From CAYYNQ01 sp964473105 (GTDB lineage Bacteria; Sumerlaeota; Sumerlaeia; MVZB01): a stretch of 64,000 nt of DNA. Positions 43,346 through 53,456 of the stretch are shown here, piece after piece. The notes under the pieces were generated by a model, which searched no databases, was not told the origin of the DNA, and saw only the letters and a list, made by a program, of their open reading frames with translations. The position numbers were made by a program, and so were the translations under genes. The stretch's first letter is position 1. Each line of letters begins with the position of its first letter. Location: positions 1 through 64,000 of the forward strand of contig CAYYNQ010000102.1 in the NCBI GenBank assembly GCA_964473105.1. Direction: 5' to 3'.

Positions 43346-45805
43346 ATGCAGGAAATGAACCGCCAGAACATCATTCCCGTCAACATTGAAGACGAGATGC
43401 AGGCCTCGTATATCGACTACTCGATGAGCGTCATTGTGATGCGTGCGCTCCCCGATGTACGCGACGGCCTCAAGCCTGTTCATCGACGGATCATCTACGC
43501 CATGCATGACGAGGGGCTGACGCACGGAAAATCGCACAGCAAATGTGCGGGCGTTGTCGGTGTAGTGCTGAAGAAGTACCACCCACATGGCGATGGTGCA
43601 GTCTACGATGCGCTGGTCAGGATGGCACAGGAGTGGAACCTGCGTTACCCATTGATTGACGGTCAGGGAAACTTTGGTTCCGTGGACGGTGACAGCCCTG
43701 CGGCCTACCGATATACCGAGTGTCGCCTTTCCGCGATTGCAGAACTGCTTCTTCAGGATATTGACCGCAATACCGTCGATTACACAGCCAACTATGACGG
43801 TCGTTTTGAGGAGCCTGTGGTGCTTCCCGCAGCGTTTCCGAACCTGTTGGTCAACGGCTCGGCGGGAATTGCAGTGGGCATGGCCACCAATATTCCACCG
43901 CACAATTTGGGCGAGGTAATCGACGCGATCTGCATGATGATCAGGGATCCGGATATTGCCCTGAATGAACTGATGAAAGTTCTTCCGGGGCCCGATTTTC
44001 CCACCGGCGGTTTCATCTACGGGAGGCAGGGGATTCGTGAAGCCTATGAGACAGGCCGGGGGCGACTGCAGTTGCGTGCACGTGTCAGGACCGAGGAGTT
44101 CAGAAACGGGCGTGAGGCCATCATCGTCACGGAAATTCCCTATCAGGTCAACAAGGCCAACCTGATCGTTGATATTGCACAACTTGTCAGGGACAAGAAG
44201 ATCCAGGGGATCAGTGACATTCGCGATGAATCCGACCAGAACGGCATGCGAATTGTGATTGAGTTAAGGAAGGGCGAGGTTCCCCAGGTCATTATTAACA
44301 ACCTTTACAAGATGACCCAATTGCAGGTCACATTCGGCGTGATCTTGCTGGCGCTTGATGGTGGACGGCCACGTTATCTTTCGCTCAAGCGCATCCTTCA
44401 GTGTTATATCAACCATCGTCGCGAGGTTGTGGTCAGGCGGACCCGTTTCGATTTGGACAAGGCGCGCAAACGCATCCATATCGTTGAGGGCCTGTTGAAG
44501 GCGGTTGAGAACATTGATTCCGTCATCAAGATCATTCGTGGATCCGAGACGGTTCAGGCAGCCCGGGACGGACTGAAGTCGGGATTTGACCTGACCGATG
44601 AGCAGACGCAGGCAATTCTGGATATGCCATTGCGCCGCCTGACCGGTCTTGAGATTGAGAAACTAATGCATGAGAGGAAGGAACTGGTCGCATTGATCGA
44701 AAGCCTTGCCGGAATCCTTGCCGATCCCGGCAAGGTTCTGAACCTCATCACGGATGAACTACAGGAGGTCAAGGCCAGATTTGGTGACTCGCGTCTGACA
44801 GAGATCGTTAATGCCGAGGGGGATCTCTCGATCGAGGATCTGATAGCCGAGGAAAGAATGGTGATTACGATCACGCACAGTGGTTACATCAAGCGGACCG
44901 GCACTGCCCTCTACCGCTCCCAGCGTCGTGGCGGGAAAGGGAGTCGGGGTATCAACCTCAAGGAGGAAGACTGGGTTGAACATGTTTTCGTGGGAACCAC
45001 CCACAATTACCTGATGTTCTTCAGCAATTTCGGCAGGGCCTACTGGCTCAAAGTATATGAGTTGCCCGAGGGGGGGCGAACAACCAGAGGACGGCCCATT
45101 GTCAACCTGCTGCAACTGGAGGCCGGTGAAAAGATTGAGTCGATTGTCCCGGTCAAGGAATTTCAGGAAGACCTTTACCTGGTCTTCTGCACCAAGATGG
45201 GCCGTGTCGTTAGGAACTCACTGAACCTGTATTCCAATCCGCGACGCACGGGGATAAAGGCTATCAAGATCGCCGACAATGATGAATTGATCAGTGTCAG
45301 GCAGACCGACCTTCATCAGGAGCTGATTATAGCCACACGCAACGGCATGGGTGTGCGGTTCAAGGGCCCCGATGTCCGGCCCATGGGGCGTTTTGTGGGC
45401 GGTGTGCGCGGTGTCAACTTGAGTGGAGATGACCAAGTTGTTGGCATGATAGTCCTGCGGCCTGACACCACGGTCCTCACGATTTGCGAGAACGGTTATG
45501 GAAAGCGGACTCGGGCCGATGAATATCGGATCGTGAGGCGCGGTGCCAAGGGTGTGATTAATATCCGGACAAGTGAACGCAATGGCAAGGTGATGTCCGT
45601 GCTGGATGTCGTTGACAGCGACGAACTGATCATGATCTCGGAAAACGGGGTGACTATTCGCAGCAGTGTCAGTGAGATGAGGACAATCTCAAGGGCGACT
45701 CAGGGTGTGCGGCTCATCAACCTGTCCACCGGCGACCGTCTGACATCGGTAGCCAGGATCGAGGAAGACAAGGATGTTGATAGCAACGGATCGGCGGATG
45801 ATTAA
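43346..45805 (+). CDS. gyrA: DNA gyrase subunit A
   Basis: 819 residues. N-terminal breakage-reunion domain 'YIDYSMSVIVMRALPDVRDGLKPVHRRI', active-site 'AAYRYTECRL', and the full GyrA C-terminal domain with GyrA-box 'QRRGGKG' (44931-44951), which separates it from ParC. With GyrB it introduces negative supercoils. In the quinolone-determining region the residue matching E. coli Ser83 is Gly (codon 43595-43597, residue 84), while the Asp at the 87 position is present. gyrB is not in the window. ATG 43346 is the only sensible start for this N-terminus. Confidence 0.96.
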   Translation: MQEMNRQNIIPVNIEDEMQASYIDYSMSVIVMRALPDVRDGLKPVHRRIIYAMHDEGLTHGKSHSKCAGVVGVVLKKYHPHGDGAVYDALVRMAQEWNLRYPLIDGQGNFGSVDGDSPAAYRYTECRLSAIAELLLQDIDRNTVDYTANYDGRFEEPVVLPAAFPNLLVNGSAGIAVGMATNIPPHNLGEVIDAICMMIRDPDIALNELMKVLPGPDFPTGGFIYGRQGIREAYETGRGRLQLRARVRTEEFRNGREAIIVTEIPYQVNKANLIVDIAQLVRDKKIQGISDIRDESDQNGMRIVIELRKGEVPQVIINNLYKMTQLQVTFGVILLALDGGRPRYLSLKRILQCYINHRREVVVRRTRFDLDKARKRIHIVEGLLKAVENIDSVIKIIRGSETVQAARDGLKSGFDLTDEQTQAILDMPLRRLTGLEIEKLMHERKELVALIESLAGILADPGKVLNLITDELQEVKARFGDSRLTEIVNAEGDLSIEDLIAEERMVITITHSGYIKRTGTALYRSQRRGGKGSRGINLKEEDWVEHVFVGTTHNYLMFFSNFGRAYWLKVYELPEGGRTTRGRPIVNLLQLEAGEKIESIVPVKEFQEDLYLVFCTKMGRVVRNSLNLYSNPRRTGIKAIKIADNDELISVRQTDLHQELIIATRNGMGVRFKGPDVRPMGRFVGGVRGVNLSGDDQVVGMIVLRPDTTVLTICENGYGKRTRADEYRIVRRGAKGVINIRTSERNGKVMSVLDVVDSDELIMISENGVTIRSSVSEMRTISRATQGVRLINLSTGDRLTSVARIEEDKDVDSNGSADD

Positions 45806-46105
45806 TAGCCGTTGACGAGCCGCCATGTTGTTATGTGTCCCGGCCTCAACCCGTTTGGAACCTTTTGTCTCCCCCGGGGAGCATCCTCATCCTTCTAAAA
45901 ATCCATGAATCGAGGAAAGAATCTCCGGGTGGACTCCCATCCGGCATGGAAGGGTTAATCTTGTCAATGATATCATGGTGCAATCGGAATCTGGCTGGTA
46001 GGCCTCCTTCCCCGTGACCGGTGTCGAGTTAGAGTCGGAATTCTGTGAAAACCGACCTCGACCGATGAACATGTGCCTGACTGATCCCGCCGAAGGCATG
46101 CTCCC
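45806..46105. other. Intergenic region after gyrA, no gene seen
   Basis: 300 bp between gyrA and the AsmA-like gene. A short palindrome CTCCCCCGGGGAG lies near 45869-45881. No strong terminator T-run or promoter could be assigned and no coding frame looks real. Confidence 0.45.
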
Positions 46106-49100
46106 TTGAACAAGCCGTTGCATTCTCCCGGAAAGACCGACCCCATGCGGACACAACCCCGAAGGTGGTTATCGGATAGACTTATGCGTCTGCTGATACG
46201 CGCGGTCGCCATCCTTGCCCTGTTTGGGGCAACAATTTTGCTTCTCCTGTTTATTTGTCCGTGGTCCATGCCGGTGATCAACCAGCAGCTGAGGAATTCA
46301 TGGAAAGAGGCCACGGGTCTTGGGCTCAATTTCGAGAGAGCCACATTCCGTATCAGCAGAGGGCTTGTTGAGGTACGGAACCCTTCGCTGGTTGATCCGG
46401 TTTCAGGCGAGGAACTTGTCCGGATGCGGGGGATCAAGATGGAGCTTTCCTTTTGGGAGTTCCTTTTCTCGGATTCCCCGCGGGTGATCGAAAAAATTCA
46501 GGTTAATGGGGAATTTGCGGCATCTCTGGAGTGGGCGGGCGGACAGGGTGGGATTTCGGCACCTTGGGACCGGATTATTGAAATTTATCGCAACCACCTT
46601 GGCAGGGTCGAACTGTTTCCCACAGAGGTCGTTGAGGGTATCGATTTACGCCCCGGGGTGGTGATCCGGCACTTGAGTTTTGACGTCCTCAATTTTCGAT
46701 GGGCAGGCGCGCAGGGGGAATCATTGCCATCTTGGGTGACCCTGAAAGACGTGGCCCTGGAATGTGAATTTGACGATGTGGGCAGACCGCTCAATTTCTT
46801 ACTGGAAGGAAAGTATAATGAACACCCGGCCACGAATTCATTGAGGATAGTGATCGCCCGGGATCCCGGGGATAGCCGTCTCGATTTCAGGGTGAATGTG
46901 GATGAATTTGATAGCCGTATAGATTTTCCATTTGACACCGCTTTTGAAATGATGGGCCGGGATATTGAGTTTAGTGGTTCCTGTGATATCCCGGGGAAGC
47001 GTCCCTGGATGATTGATGGTAATTTTCGGTTGGGTGATGTCAAGATCAGGGATCCCGGATCGGGCGAGGTACAACCACATGGCCGCATGACGCTTTCGTG
47101 GAGCGCCGAGCTTCCCGTTCAACAGTCCGGCCTGGAGCTTAGTCACCTCGAACTGGAGAGCGAACTTTGTCACATGTTATCCTCTGGGACTCTGCAGTTG
47201 TTCAGCCCCCATGAATATGATCTGGCAGTTCAATCCTTTGAAGTGACGGACAGCGGTATTCGACTGATCGCCAACCAGATGATACCCGATGCTGGAGGTT
47301 CGATTACCGTCAGCAGGGAGGGCATGATTCATTTCAGCGGAGATGTGGCGGGAGACCTGGTCAAAACCATTCCCGATAAAATTGACGGGAGGATGTGGTT
47401 CAACAACGCCACATGGCATACCCCGATCCTGTCGGCGCCGTTGGTTGCTCTTGACGGTGAAGTCCGTCTAACGAGTGCAACTATGTTTGTCCGGCATTTA
47501 AAAGCACGGCTTTTGGACATCCCGATGGAACTGGGAGGTAGGATTGTTTTTCGTCCGCTTGGACGTGGTGTCGAATCGATCGACCTTGACTGGAATGCTG
47601 GAGGCCAACTCGACAATATTCGCAGGCTCATCAGGTGTGTCTCTGCCGGTGGCGAAGAATCGTTCGAGTTGGATGGCACTTTTGATGCCAGGGGCCGTTT
47701 CAAGCTGAATGATCCTTTTGTGGGATCGTTGTCCGATGCACTTGAGAGGACGGCAAGTCAGGGCTGGATCAATATCCTTGATGGCCGGGCTCGTTCACTT
47801 GGTTCTGATCTGGTGATGGGTGATGTTCGGGGCCGCATCGATTTAACGGATGGACAGATTCATACCAAGGATCCAATCACCGGGCGGTTTCGCGGGATAG
47901 ATATTGAGTTGGAACTCAGTTCAAAAGAGGGTGAACCATTTTGGAATCAACCGTTTCTTGATATCGGGTTGAAGGCAAGCGTGAACCTGGAGCAGATGGG
48001 GGTTGGTCCTGGCCAGGTGTCCTCTGTGTCCGATATCAAGGGCAAACTGGGAGAGATTAAGGGCAGGGTAATCCTGGATACGCAACTTGCGCTGCCCTTG
48101 CGAAGTCCGAGGGATCTGGATTACCAGGGAAAAGTGAAGATCTTGGGCCTACAGTGCAACCCGAAACTACGCTGGTTCAGGGGCCCGTTGTTCCTTGATC
48201 AGGTCGAGTTCATGGTGAATTCGTCTTCGATCTCTATTATGCCGGCTGCTGCCCGATGGGGGGGAATGGAAGTCCAACTGGAAGGTCGCCTCAGCCCCGC
48301 GGGAGGTTGGTTGAAGGCTTCCACCGAATGTTTTCTGGAACAAGTTCAGGAGCAGATTCCGGCTGTCATGCCGATGATGCACCTCAAAGGTCCGGCCGCG
48401 GTTCAGCATACCATTCACCTTCTGCCGGCATATCCCGCCAGCGTTGAGCAGGGTCCACTGGGCTGGATGAACGCCATAGTGGGGGCGGTGGTTCAGGGAC
48501 ATCTGAAGGAATTCTATAACGTCCACTTTCAGGGGGAAATCCAGGCGCTGGATTGCGAAGCTACGTGGAAGAGGATGCCCGTGCGGTTACGCGGAATCAC
48601 GGGCGACTTTATTTATGATCAACAGAAACTTGCCACATCTGGCCTGATTTCGGTCAACGCGGGGTTCGGCAGCCGTGATGTGGAGACCATGTTGGAGGTC
48701 GGGTATGCGCAGAAGCCAGTCAGGCTGGAATTCATAACTTCATCAGGACATTTTGTCCTCGATCCATGGCTTAGGCCCTGGTACCCGGGAGCATGGGAGT
48801 GGGAGGGCAAGGAACTGGCTGTTCGTGCCGATGATGTGGAGTTGTCTCCCGATAGTGGCATGGCGAGGGAAGGGCTCCAAAAATTGAAAGGGAACGCATT
48901 TGAGCAGATAGACCCAGCAAAATTTGTCATGTTGGGGGATGTCCAGCTCGATTCATTGACCTACCGCAAGGCGCAGGCCACGAATTTTAGGGGGATCCTC
49001 AAATTGGATTCGTATCCCGGCGGGAGTCTGGGATTATCATTGAACTCTGTCGCTGCGGATTTCTATGAGGGACGGTTTAATGCGGAATATACGCTTCGCA

Positions 49101-49642
49101 ATCGCGACCTGACATCCCGAATGAAGATGGAACAGGTGAGCCTTGGTCGTCTGAAGAATGCCCTGAACCCGGGTGAAGGGCCATCTTCGATCCTTTCGGG
49201 GCGACTGACAGGTCAATTCGATTATCAGCACGATCTAACGCAGGGTTTTTCCGGGATGGCCGGGACCGGGCATGTCCAGGTTCAGGACAGCCTGTGGGGT
49301 GAGGGAACCCTGTTTCAACGTATTGGCAGGATTCTCAACCTGTCCTTTTTCAAGGATGTCGTGTTCGACTCGATCGAGGGTGATTTTGCGCTAAGGGACT
49401 CGGTCTTCAGCGTGAGGGAACCGGGGATCGTGTTCAAGGGGCCAATTATGAGCCTTGTGATGACCGGCAGTGTTGATGCGGACGAGAACCTTGAACTCCT
49501 ACTGAAGTTGAAGTTTTTTTCCGGTGTCGCTAAATTACCGGTGTTCAAGGAACTGGTGGAAATGTTCAACGATGCCGCCGGTTCGGTCCTGAAGTTCAAG
49601 ATCACCGGGACCCTTCAGAATCCGGAGGGTATAGCCCTGTGA
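46106..49642 (+). CDS. Large AsmA/TamB-like envelope protein
   Basis: 1178 residues. One N-terminal membrane segment ('RLLIRAVAILALFGATILLLLFICPW', about 30-55), then 'FERATFRISRGLVEVRNPSLVDP' and 'PRVIEKIQVNGEF', as in AsmA N-domains. A long beta-rich stretch of repeated short strands follows. The C-terminus 'GHVQVQDSLWGEGTLFQRIG', 'VVFDSIEGDFALRDSVFSVREPGIVFKGPIM' matches AsmA-like C-terminal modules. Such proteins form long beta-grooves that carry phospholipids through the periplasm. TTG 46106 is the first start; ATG 46145 (GGAAAGA upstream) is an alternative. Followed after 37 bp by the LptF/G-type permease gene, a common envelope pairing. Confidence 0.78.
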   Translation: MNKPLHSPGKTDPMRTQPRRWLSDRLMRLLIRAVAILALFGATILLLLFICPWSMPVINQQLRNSWKEATGLGLNFERATFRISRGLVEVRNPSLVDPVSGEELVRMRGIKMELSFWEFLFSDSPRVIEKIQVNGEFAASLEWAGGQGGISAPWDRIIEIYRNHLGRVELFPTEVVEGIDLRPGVVIRHLSFDVLNFRWAGAQGESLPSWVTLKDVALECEFDDVGRPLNFLLEGKYNEHPATNSLRIVIARDPGDSRLDFRVNVDEFDSRIDFPFDTAFEMMGRDIEFSGSCDIPGKRPWMIDGNFRLGDVKIRDPGSGEVQPHGRMTLSWSAELPVQQSGLELSHLELESELCHMLSSGTLQLFSPHEYDLAVQSFEVTDSGIRLIANQMIPDAGGSITVSREGMIHFSGDVAGDLVKTIPDKIDGRMWFNNATWHTPILSAPLVALDGEVRLTSATMFVRHLKARLLDIPMELGGRIVFRPLGRGVESIDLDWNAGGQLDNIRRLIRCVSAGGEESFELDGTFDARGRFKLNDPFVGSLSDALERTASQGWINILDGRARSLGSDLVMGDVRGRIDLTDGQIHTKDPITGRFRGIDIELELSSKEGEPFWNQPFLDIGLKASVNLEQMGVGPGQVSSVSDIKGKLGEIKGRVILDTQLALPLRSPRDLDYQGKVKILGLQCNPKLRWFRGPLFLDQVEFMVNSSSISIMPAAARWGGMEVQLEGRLSPAGGWLKASTECFLEQVQEQIPAVMPMMHLKGPAAVQHTIHLLPAYPASVEQGPLGWMNAIVGAVVQGHLKEFYNVHFQGEIQALDCEATWKRMPVRLRGITGDFIYDQQKLATSGLISVNAGFGSRDVETMLEVGYAQKPVRLEFITSSGHFVLDPWLRPWYPGAWEWEGKELAVRADDVELSPDSGMAREGLQKLKGNAFEQIDPAKFVMLGDVQLDSLTYRKAQATNFRGILKLDSYPGGSLGLSLNSVAADFYEGRFNAEYTLRNRDLTSRMKMEQVSLGRLKNALNPGEGPSSILSGRLTGQFDYQHDLTQGFSGMAGTGHVQVQDSLWGEGTLFQRIGRILNLSFFKDVVFDSIEGDFALRDSVFSVREPGIVFKGPIMSLVMTGSVDADENLELLLKLKFFSGVAKLPVFKELVEMFNDAAGSVLKFKITGTLQNPEGIAL

Positions 49643-49679
49643 GCGGATCGATATTTCCACGACAGGAAAAGTTGACCGA

Positions 49680-50798
49680 ATGAGAGTGCTGACACGTTAC
49701 CTGATGCGGGAAATCATGTTGTACTTCGTGATTTTCGGCGCCTTTCTTCTCAGCATCATGGCGATCTATGAAAGCTTCAATCTGAGGGATGATTACGTCG
49801 AGTACAGCCCCAGTGTTGTCGAGATCATCACATATCTGCTCTATCGGTTGCCGGGCAAGTTCAAGGAAGTCCTTCCCATGGTGGGGTTATTGTCGACCTG
49901 TTTTGCATATGGACTGCTTGCCAAGAACCGGGAAATCCTGGCCATGGTCGCCACGGGGATCAGCTTTTTCCGGTTGACGGTTCCAGTATTCATCACGGGT
50001 ATTTTCCTTTGCGGCCTGATTTTCCTCTTTAATGAGGAACTGGTTCCATACACGGATAAGAAGGCCGATTATATCGGGAAGACGATCATCAAGAAAAAGA
50101 AAACAAAACCGGTCCAGAGACGGAAGAATATCCTGACCCACGGTGCCAGGGACGAAGTCTACTGTATTCCCTACTACCTTCTCGACCTGAACACGATGAT
50201 TTACCCGGTGATCATGAAACTTGCTCCCGGCGGCGGGGAGATCATCGAGCGACTTGATGCTGACCGGGCGGTCCTGATACCCGAGGGCCATGAGGATGCC
50301 GGCTTGTGGGCATTCGTGAACCTGCAGCGTCGCATATTCAACTCCGACGGGAGCCTGTTGTCTCATGAGTCTCTTCCCGGGACCAACCTCGTGAAACTCA
50401 GGGATAGCCTGGAAGAGATCCTCAGGCGGGGGGAGAAGACATCTGACATGAATTTCGCAGAATTAAAAACATATATGGATCTGATGTCAGGTAATTTTGA
50501 GCGGAAGGTGGACAACCTGCGAATATCGCTGCGTCAGAAGATTGTCTGGCCCATATCCGGGCTTTTGTTGACACTGGCCGGTTTTGTGGTTGTGGTCGAT
50601 GTTCATGCCCGCCGTTTTGCCCGAGGCGTGAGTGTGGGACTGCTGCTTGCAGTCGGGTTCTATGTCCTGAATGTCTTTTTGGTCAACTTGGGCCAAAAGG
50701 ACATGATCGCGCCTTTTCTGGCGAGTTGGCTGGCCTTGGCGCTTCTGACCGTGGTCACGATTTATCTGGGCTATCAGTTAACCCGTGTCCGAAAATAG
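49680..50798 (+). CDS. LptF/LptG-family permease (YjgP/YjgQ)
   Basis: 372 residues. Three N-terminal membrane helices ('MLYFVIFGAFLLSIMAIYESFN', 'LPMVGLLSTCFAYGLLAKNREILAMVATGISFF'), a periplasmic beta-jellyroll (about 120-275) and three C-terminal helices ('GLLLTLAGFVVVVDVHA', 'GVSVGLLLAVGFYVLNVFLVNLG', 'WLALALLTVVTIYLGY'). 'RYLMREIMLYF' and 'ELVPYT' are family signatures. It works with LptB and a second permease to extract lipopolysaccharide; only one permease gene is seen here, and whether it is F or G cannot be decided. Confidence 0.9.
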   Translation: MRVLTRYLMREIMLYFVIFGAFLLSIMAIYESFNLRDDYVEYSPSVVEIITYLLYRLPGKFKEVLPMVGLLSTCFAYGLLAKNREILAMVATGISFFRLTVPVFITGIFLCGLIFLFNEELVPYTDKKADYIGKTIIKKKKTKPVQRRKNILTHGARDEVYCIPYYLLDLNTMIYPVIMKLAPGGGEIIERLDADRAVLIPEGHEDAGLWAFVNLQRRIFNSDGSLLSHESLPGTNLVKLRDSLEEILRRGEKTSDMNFAELKTYMDLMSGNFERKVDNLRISLRQKIVWPISGLLLTLAGFVVVVDVHARRFARGVSVGLLLAVGFYVLNVFLVNLGQKDMIAPFLASWLALALLTVVTIYLGYQLTRVRK

Positions 50799-50861
50799 CC
50801 CTTTCCCAGATTCCATGCTGAGATAGGAATCATGATCTCAAATGAAGGCGGACGATGGGCA

Positions 50862-51197
50862 TTATTTTAACCTTGGGTGTGGGGCCATGAAGACCAGGAC
50901 TGTCGCTGGTGCATCCGAGTCGTTCCGGATGCCGTGCATGACGCCGGGAGGCGCAATGGCTGTATGGCCCGCTTCCAGGGGCAGGGTCTGGCCAGCCAGG
51001 ATCACACGGCAACTCCCGGTGAGGACATGGTAGACCTTCTCCTCGGTTTCATGCAGGTGGGGTTTCTGTTCCTGACCGGGCTTTAAGCAGTAGACATCAC
51101 AGAACATCCTTGGAGATTCATGAAGGTTCACCTTCTGCATTTTTGCATCCGAGAATTGGGCGACTTCCGCAGTATTGAATACGAGGGGTTCGGTCAT
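50862..51197 (-). CDS. Small single-domain cupin protein
   Basis: 111 residues. Cupin motif 1 is present as 'PHLHETEEKVYHVLTG' (two His and a Glu as metal ligands) and motif 2 as 'AIAPPGVMHGIRN' (third His). AAAGGAG precedes the ATG. The protein is a compact beta-barrel with no extra domain; such proteins are dioxygenases, isomerases or sensors. It is convergent with the LptF/G-type gene (64-bp gap). Substrate unknown. Confidence 0.88.
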   Translation of the reverse strand: MTEPLVFNTAEVAQFSDAKMQKVNLHESPRMFCDVYCLKPGQEQKPHLHETEEKVYHVLTGSCRVILAGQTLPLEAGHTAIAPPGVMHGIRNDSDAPATVLVFMAPHPRLK

Positions 51198-51495
51198 CTT
51201 GGCGTTTTCTCCTTTCCGGCCGGATTCACCATATTAACCCGATCAGGCCGTTACAGGGAAATCCTTTAGTGATCGGCCGATCTGTTTGACTGGGCAGCGG
51301 GGTCGAGACAGAAGAGGTCTTTTTACGCGGTTCAATGACGATTGTGATGACGGACGCTGACTTCTGAGTTGGGCCTATGCCTTGTGTTTGTCCCGCGAAC
51401 AACCACAAAGATCTTGGGGAATGGGCTTCACACGCCATTTCGGATCGGTTAATCTGATACGCTGTTTCAATTTATCCCCATGGAATCCTCCCGGC

Positions 51496-52554
51496 ATGAC
51501 CGACTTCCCAGAACCCCATCCGCACATCGCCGCCCTTGAGCCTTATATTCCCGGTGAACAGCTACATGGTGATGGCTGGGTCAAGATGAACACCAATGAG
51601 TTCCCCTATCCTGCCGCAGCCGGGGTGGTTGAGGCTATCCGTCGTGAAGCTACGGATTCAATCAGGATTTATCCCGATCCCGTCTGTGCCCTTTTGCGCA
51701 AAACATTGGCGGAACATCACGGTGTGGAACCCGACCGGATTCTTGTTGGTAACGGATCGGATGAAATCCTGCGTATGCTGTTCCATGCTTTTGTCGGGCA
51801 GGGACGACGTGTTGCGATCGTCCGGCCGACTTACACGCTGTTTGAGGTTCTCGCCGGAATGTTTGCCGCGGATATCCAGAACCACGAACTTGCGCCGGAG
51901 CATGAACGTTTGCCCGAAAGCCTGTTCGATGAGCAATGGGATGTTTGTTTCCTCCCATTGCCCAATCCGCCGTTGGGTTCAGTTTTCCCGGATGGAGACC
52001 TTGACCGGCTTGTCGGGACCGGCCGGATGATTATTCTGGACGGGGCCTATCAGGACTTTTCGGAATATGCAGACCCATTGGAACGTCATGCGGATTGTCC
52101 CAATGTTGTTTTCACGAGGACGTTTTCGAAGTCGTACGGACTAGCGGGCCTGAGGGTTGGTTATGGGATCGCGGTTGCCGAGGTGATTACCGACCTACAC
52201 CGGATTCGTGATTCCTACAATGTGAACCGGGTCAGTCAGGCGGCGGCCCTTGCTGCGCTTGAAGCATCAGGTTATTACCGTGAACGGTGCGACCAGATCA
52301 TGAGATCGCGACGGCAACTGGCCCAAGACCTGACGACCTTGGGGTTTAGGGTGCATCCGGGTCAGGCCAATTTTTTGTTTGCGAGGCATCCGCGAGCCGA
52401 GATGATTTTCAGGGAGTTGAAGGGGCAGAAGATTCTGGTGAGATATTTTGATCAGGCGGGCCTCAAGGATGGCGTCCGGATCACGATCGGCGGGCCGTTT
52501 GAGAATCAAATCCTGGTTGATACATTGAAATCAATGGATTTAAATGGTTTTTGA
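51496..52554 (+). CDS. hisC: Histidinol-phosphate aminotransferase
   Basis: 352 residues, the usual HisC length. Fold-type I PLP enzyme: 'MNTNEFPYPAA', 'RILVGNGSDEILRML', 'VRPTYTLFEVLAG', 'LPNPPLGSVFP', 'DGAYQDFSEYA', 'FTRTFSKSYGLAGLRVGYG' (PLP Lys in 'SKSYG'), 'PGQANFLFAR' and 'VRITIGGPFEN'. Converts imidazole-acetol phosphate to histidinol phosphate; homologues may also transaminate phenylpyruvate. The upstream frame extends to 51382, but the ATG at 51496 fits the family; no strong Shine-Dalgarno is visible. Alone, without other his genes. Confidence 0.9.
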   Translation: MTDFPEPHPHIAALEPYIPGEQLHGDGWVKMNTNEFPYPAAAGVVEAIRREATDSIRIYPDPVCALLRKTLAEHHGVEPDRILVGNGSDEILRMLFHAFVGQGRRVAIVRPTYTLFEVLAGMFAADIQNHELAPEHERLPESLFDEQWDVCFLPLPNPPLGSVFPDGDLDRLVGTGRMIILDGAYQDFSEYADPLERHADCPNVVFTRTFSKSYGLAGLRVGYGIAVAEVITDLHRIRDSYNVNRVSQAAALAALEASGYYRERCDQIMRSRRQLAQDLTTLGFRVHPGQANFLFARHPRAEMIFRELKGQKILVRYFDQAGLKDGVRITIGGPFENQILVDTLKSMDLNGF

Positions 52555-52743
52555 GGCTTCAGTTTTGTGCTTCAATGATCGAGACTTGGCCCGGGCCATG
52601 CGTTGGGGAGGATTCTGATTGTCAAATCGTGTCTGTTTGGACGAAGATAAATCACATGTGGCCGTGATATCTGAAGGTTCCCGGGGGGGATTTCTGCCAT
52701 GGGTATGCCGTTTTGACGTTTGGATACAGGAGGTATTTCTCTG

Positions 52744-53046
52744 ATGAAACCGGATATGGTGACCAAGTGTCTCCTCGGAATGATCGTGATTCTTTTGGCG
52801 GTGCTGGTATTCAGGCCGTCGTTCGATTTGACTGCCGGGGCTTTTGCGGAGGGTAGCAACGAAGTCACGCTGGGTTACAAGGCAGCGCCGCCGATCCAGA
52901 TCAGCAACATGGGTCTCGAGGTCAAAAGCATTCATGTCATCGACAGCGCAAGTGCCTTCGTTGCTGAGTATGATGATGGATTCAAGGTTTACCGGGTCTA
53001 TCCAGTCAAGACTACGCGGGCCTCGCTGGCGGCGGCGCGGGACTGA
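52744..53046 (+). CDS. Small signal-anchored protein, unknown function
   Basis: 100 residues from ATG 52744, with a strong AGGAGG 9 nt upstream. The N-terminal hydrophobic segment 'CLLGMIVILLAVLVF' is followed by a soluble domain ('NEVTLGYKAAPPIQISNMGLEVKSIHVID', 'AEYDDGFKVYRVYPVKT'). Charged, beta-rich periplasmic domain; no family recognised. It sits between hisC and tRNA-Thr on the same strand. Confidence 0.7.
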   Translation: MKPDMVTKCLLGMIVILLAVLVFRPSFDLTAGAFAEGSNEVTLGYKAAPPIQISNMGLEVKSIHVIDSASAFVAEYDDGFKVYRVYPVKTTRASLAAARD

Positions 53047-53071
53047 AGTTATCCCATCCTGATTTCGATAT

Positions 53072-53147
53072 GCCCAAGTAGCTCAGTCGGTAGAGCACAT
53101 GCATGGTAAGCATGAGGTCTGCGGTTCGATTCCGCACTTGGGCTCCA
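53072..53147 (+). tRNA. tRNA-Thr(GGT)
   Basis: A complete cloverleaf: acceptor GCCCAAG/CTTGGGC, D arm GCTC/GAGC, anticodon stem CATGC/GCATG with loop ATGGTAA (anticodon GGT), T arm TGCGG/CCGCA, discriminator T, and encoded CCA at 53145-53147. 76 nt in all. Confidence 0.96.
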
Positions 53148-53456
53148 TTTCCTTTCAACAGAATCAACGCAATAATTCAATGCATATTGTTTTTCGATAC
53201 CCTAAGGTGGACGCAAATCGGCCATGAATGGATGACATTGGGGCATATGATACCTCCATAATCCATGAGCCAATGGGGTTATGGGTGCGGGCGATACTCA
53301 TTGTATCCATCCCATCGGATTCTGCGGTGGTTGTGGCCACCAATATGGCCGTCACGATGTAGGGCAAGGTGTTCCGCCTCCAGGGGATTGACCTGTGATG
53401 ATCGTGTCCGCAGTTTGCACGTCTTGCCGATGGCCGGACCGGGAAAACCAGGGATC
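53148..53456. other. Intergenic region between tRNA-Thr and MscS, no gene seen
   Basis: About 310 bp. The open frame from 53265 runs into the MscS gene, but its first 55-64 codons are Arg/Trp/Cys-rich and unlike any MscS N-terminus, so they are more likely untranslated leader. No terminator or promoter could be fixed. Confidence 0.45.

Noticed and set aside
43271..44182. 303-codon minus-strand frame opposite gyrA
   Set aside because: Antisense shadow of a strongly supported gene.
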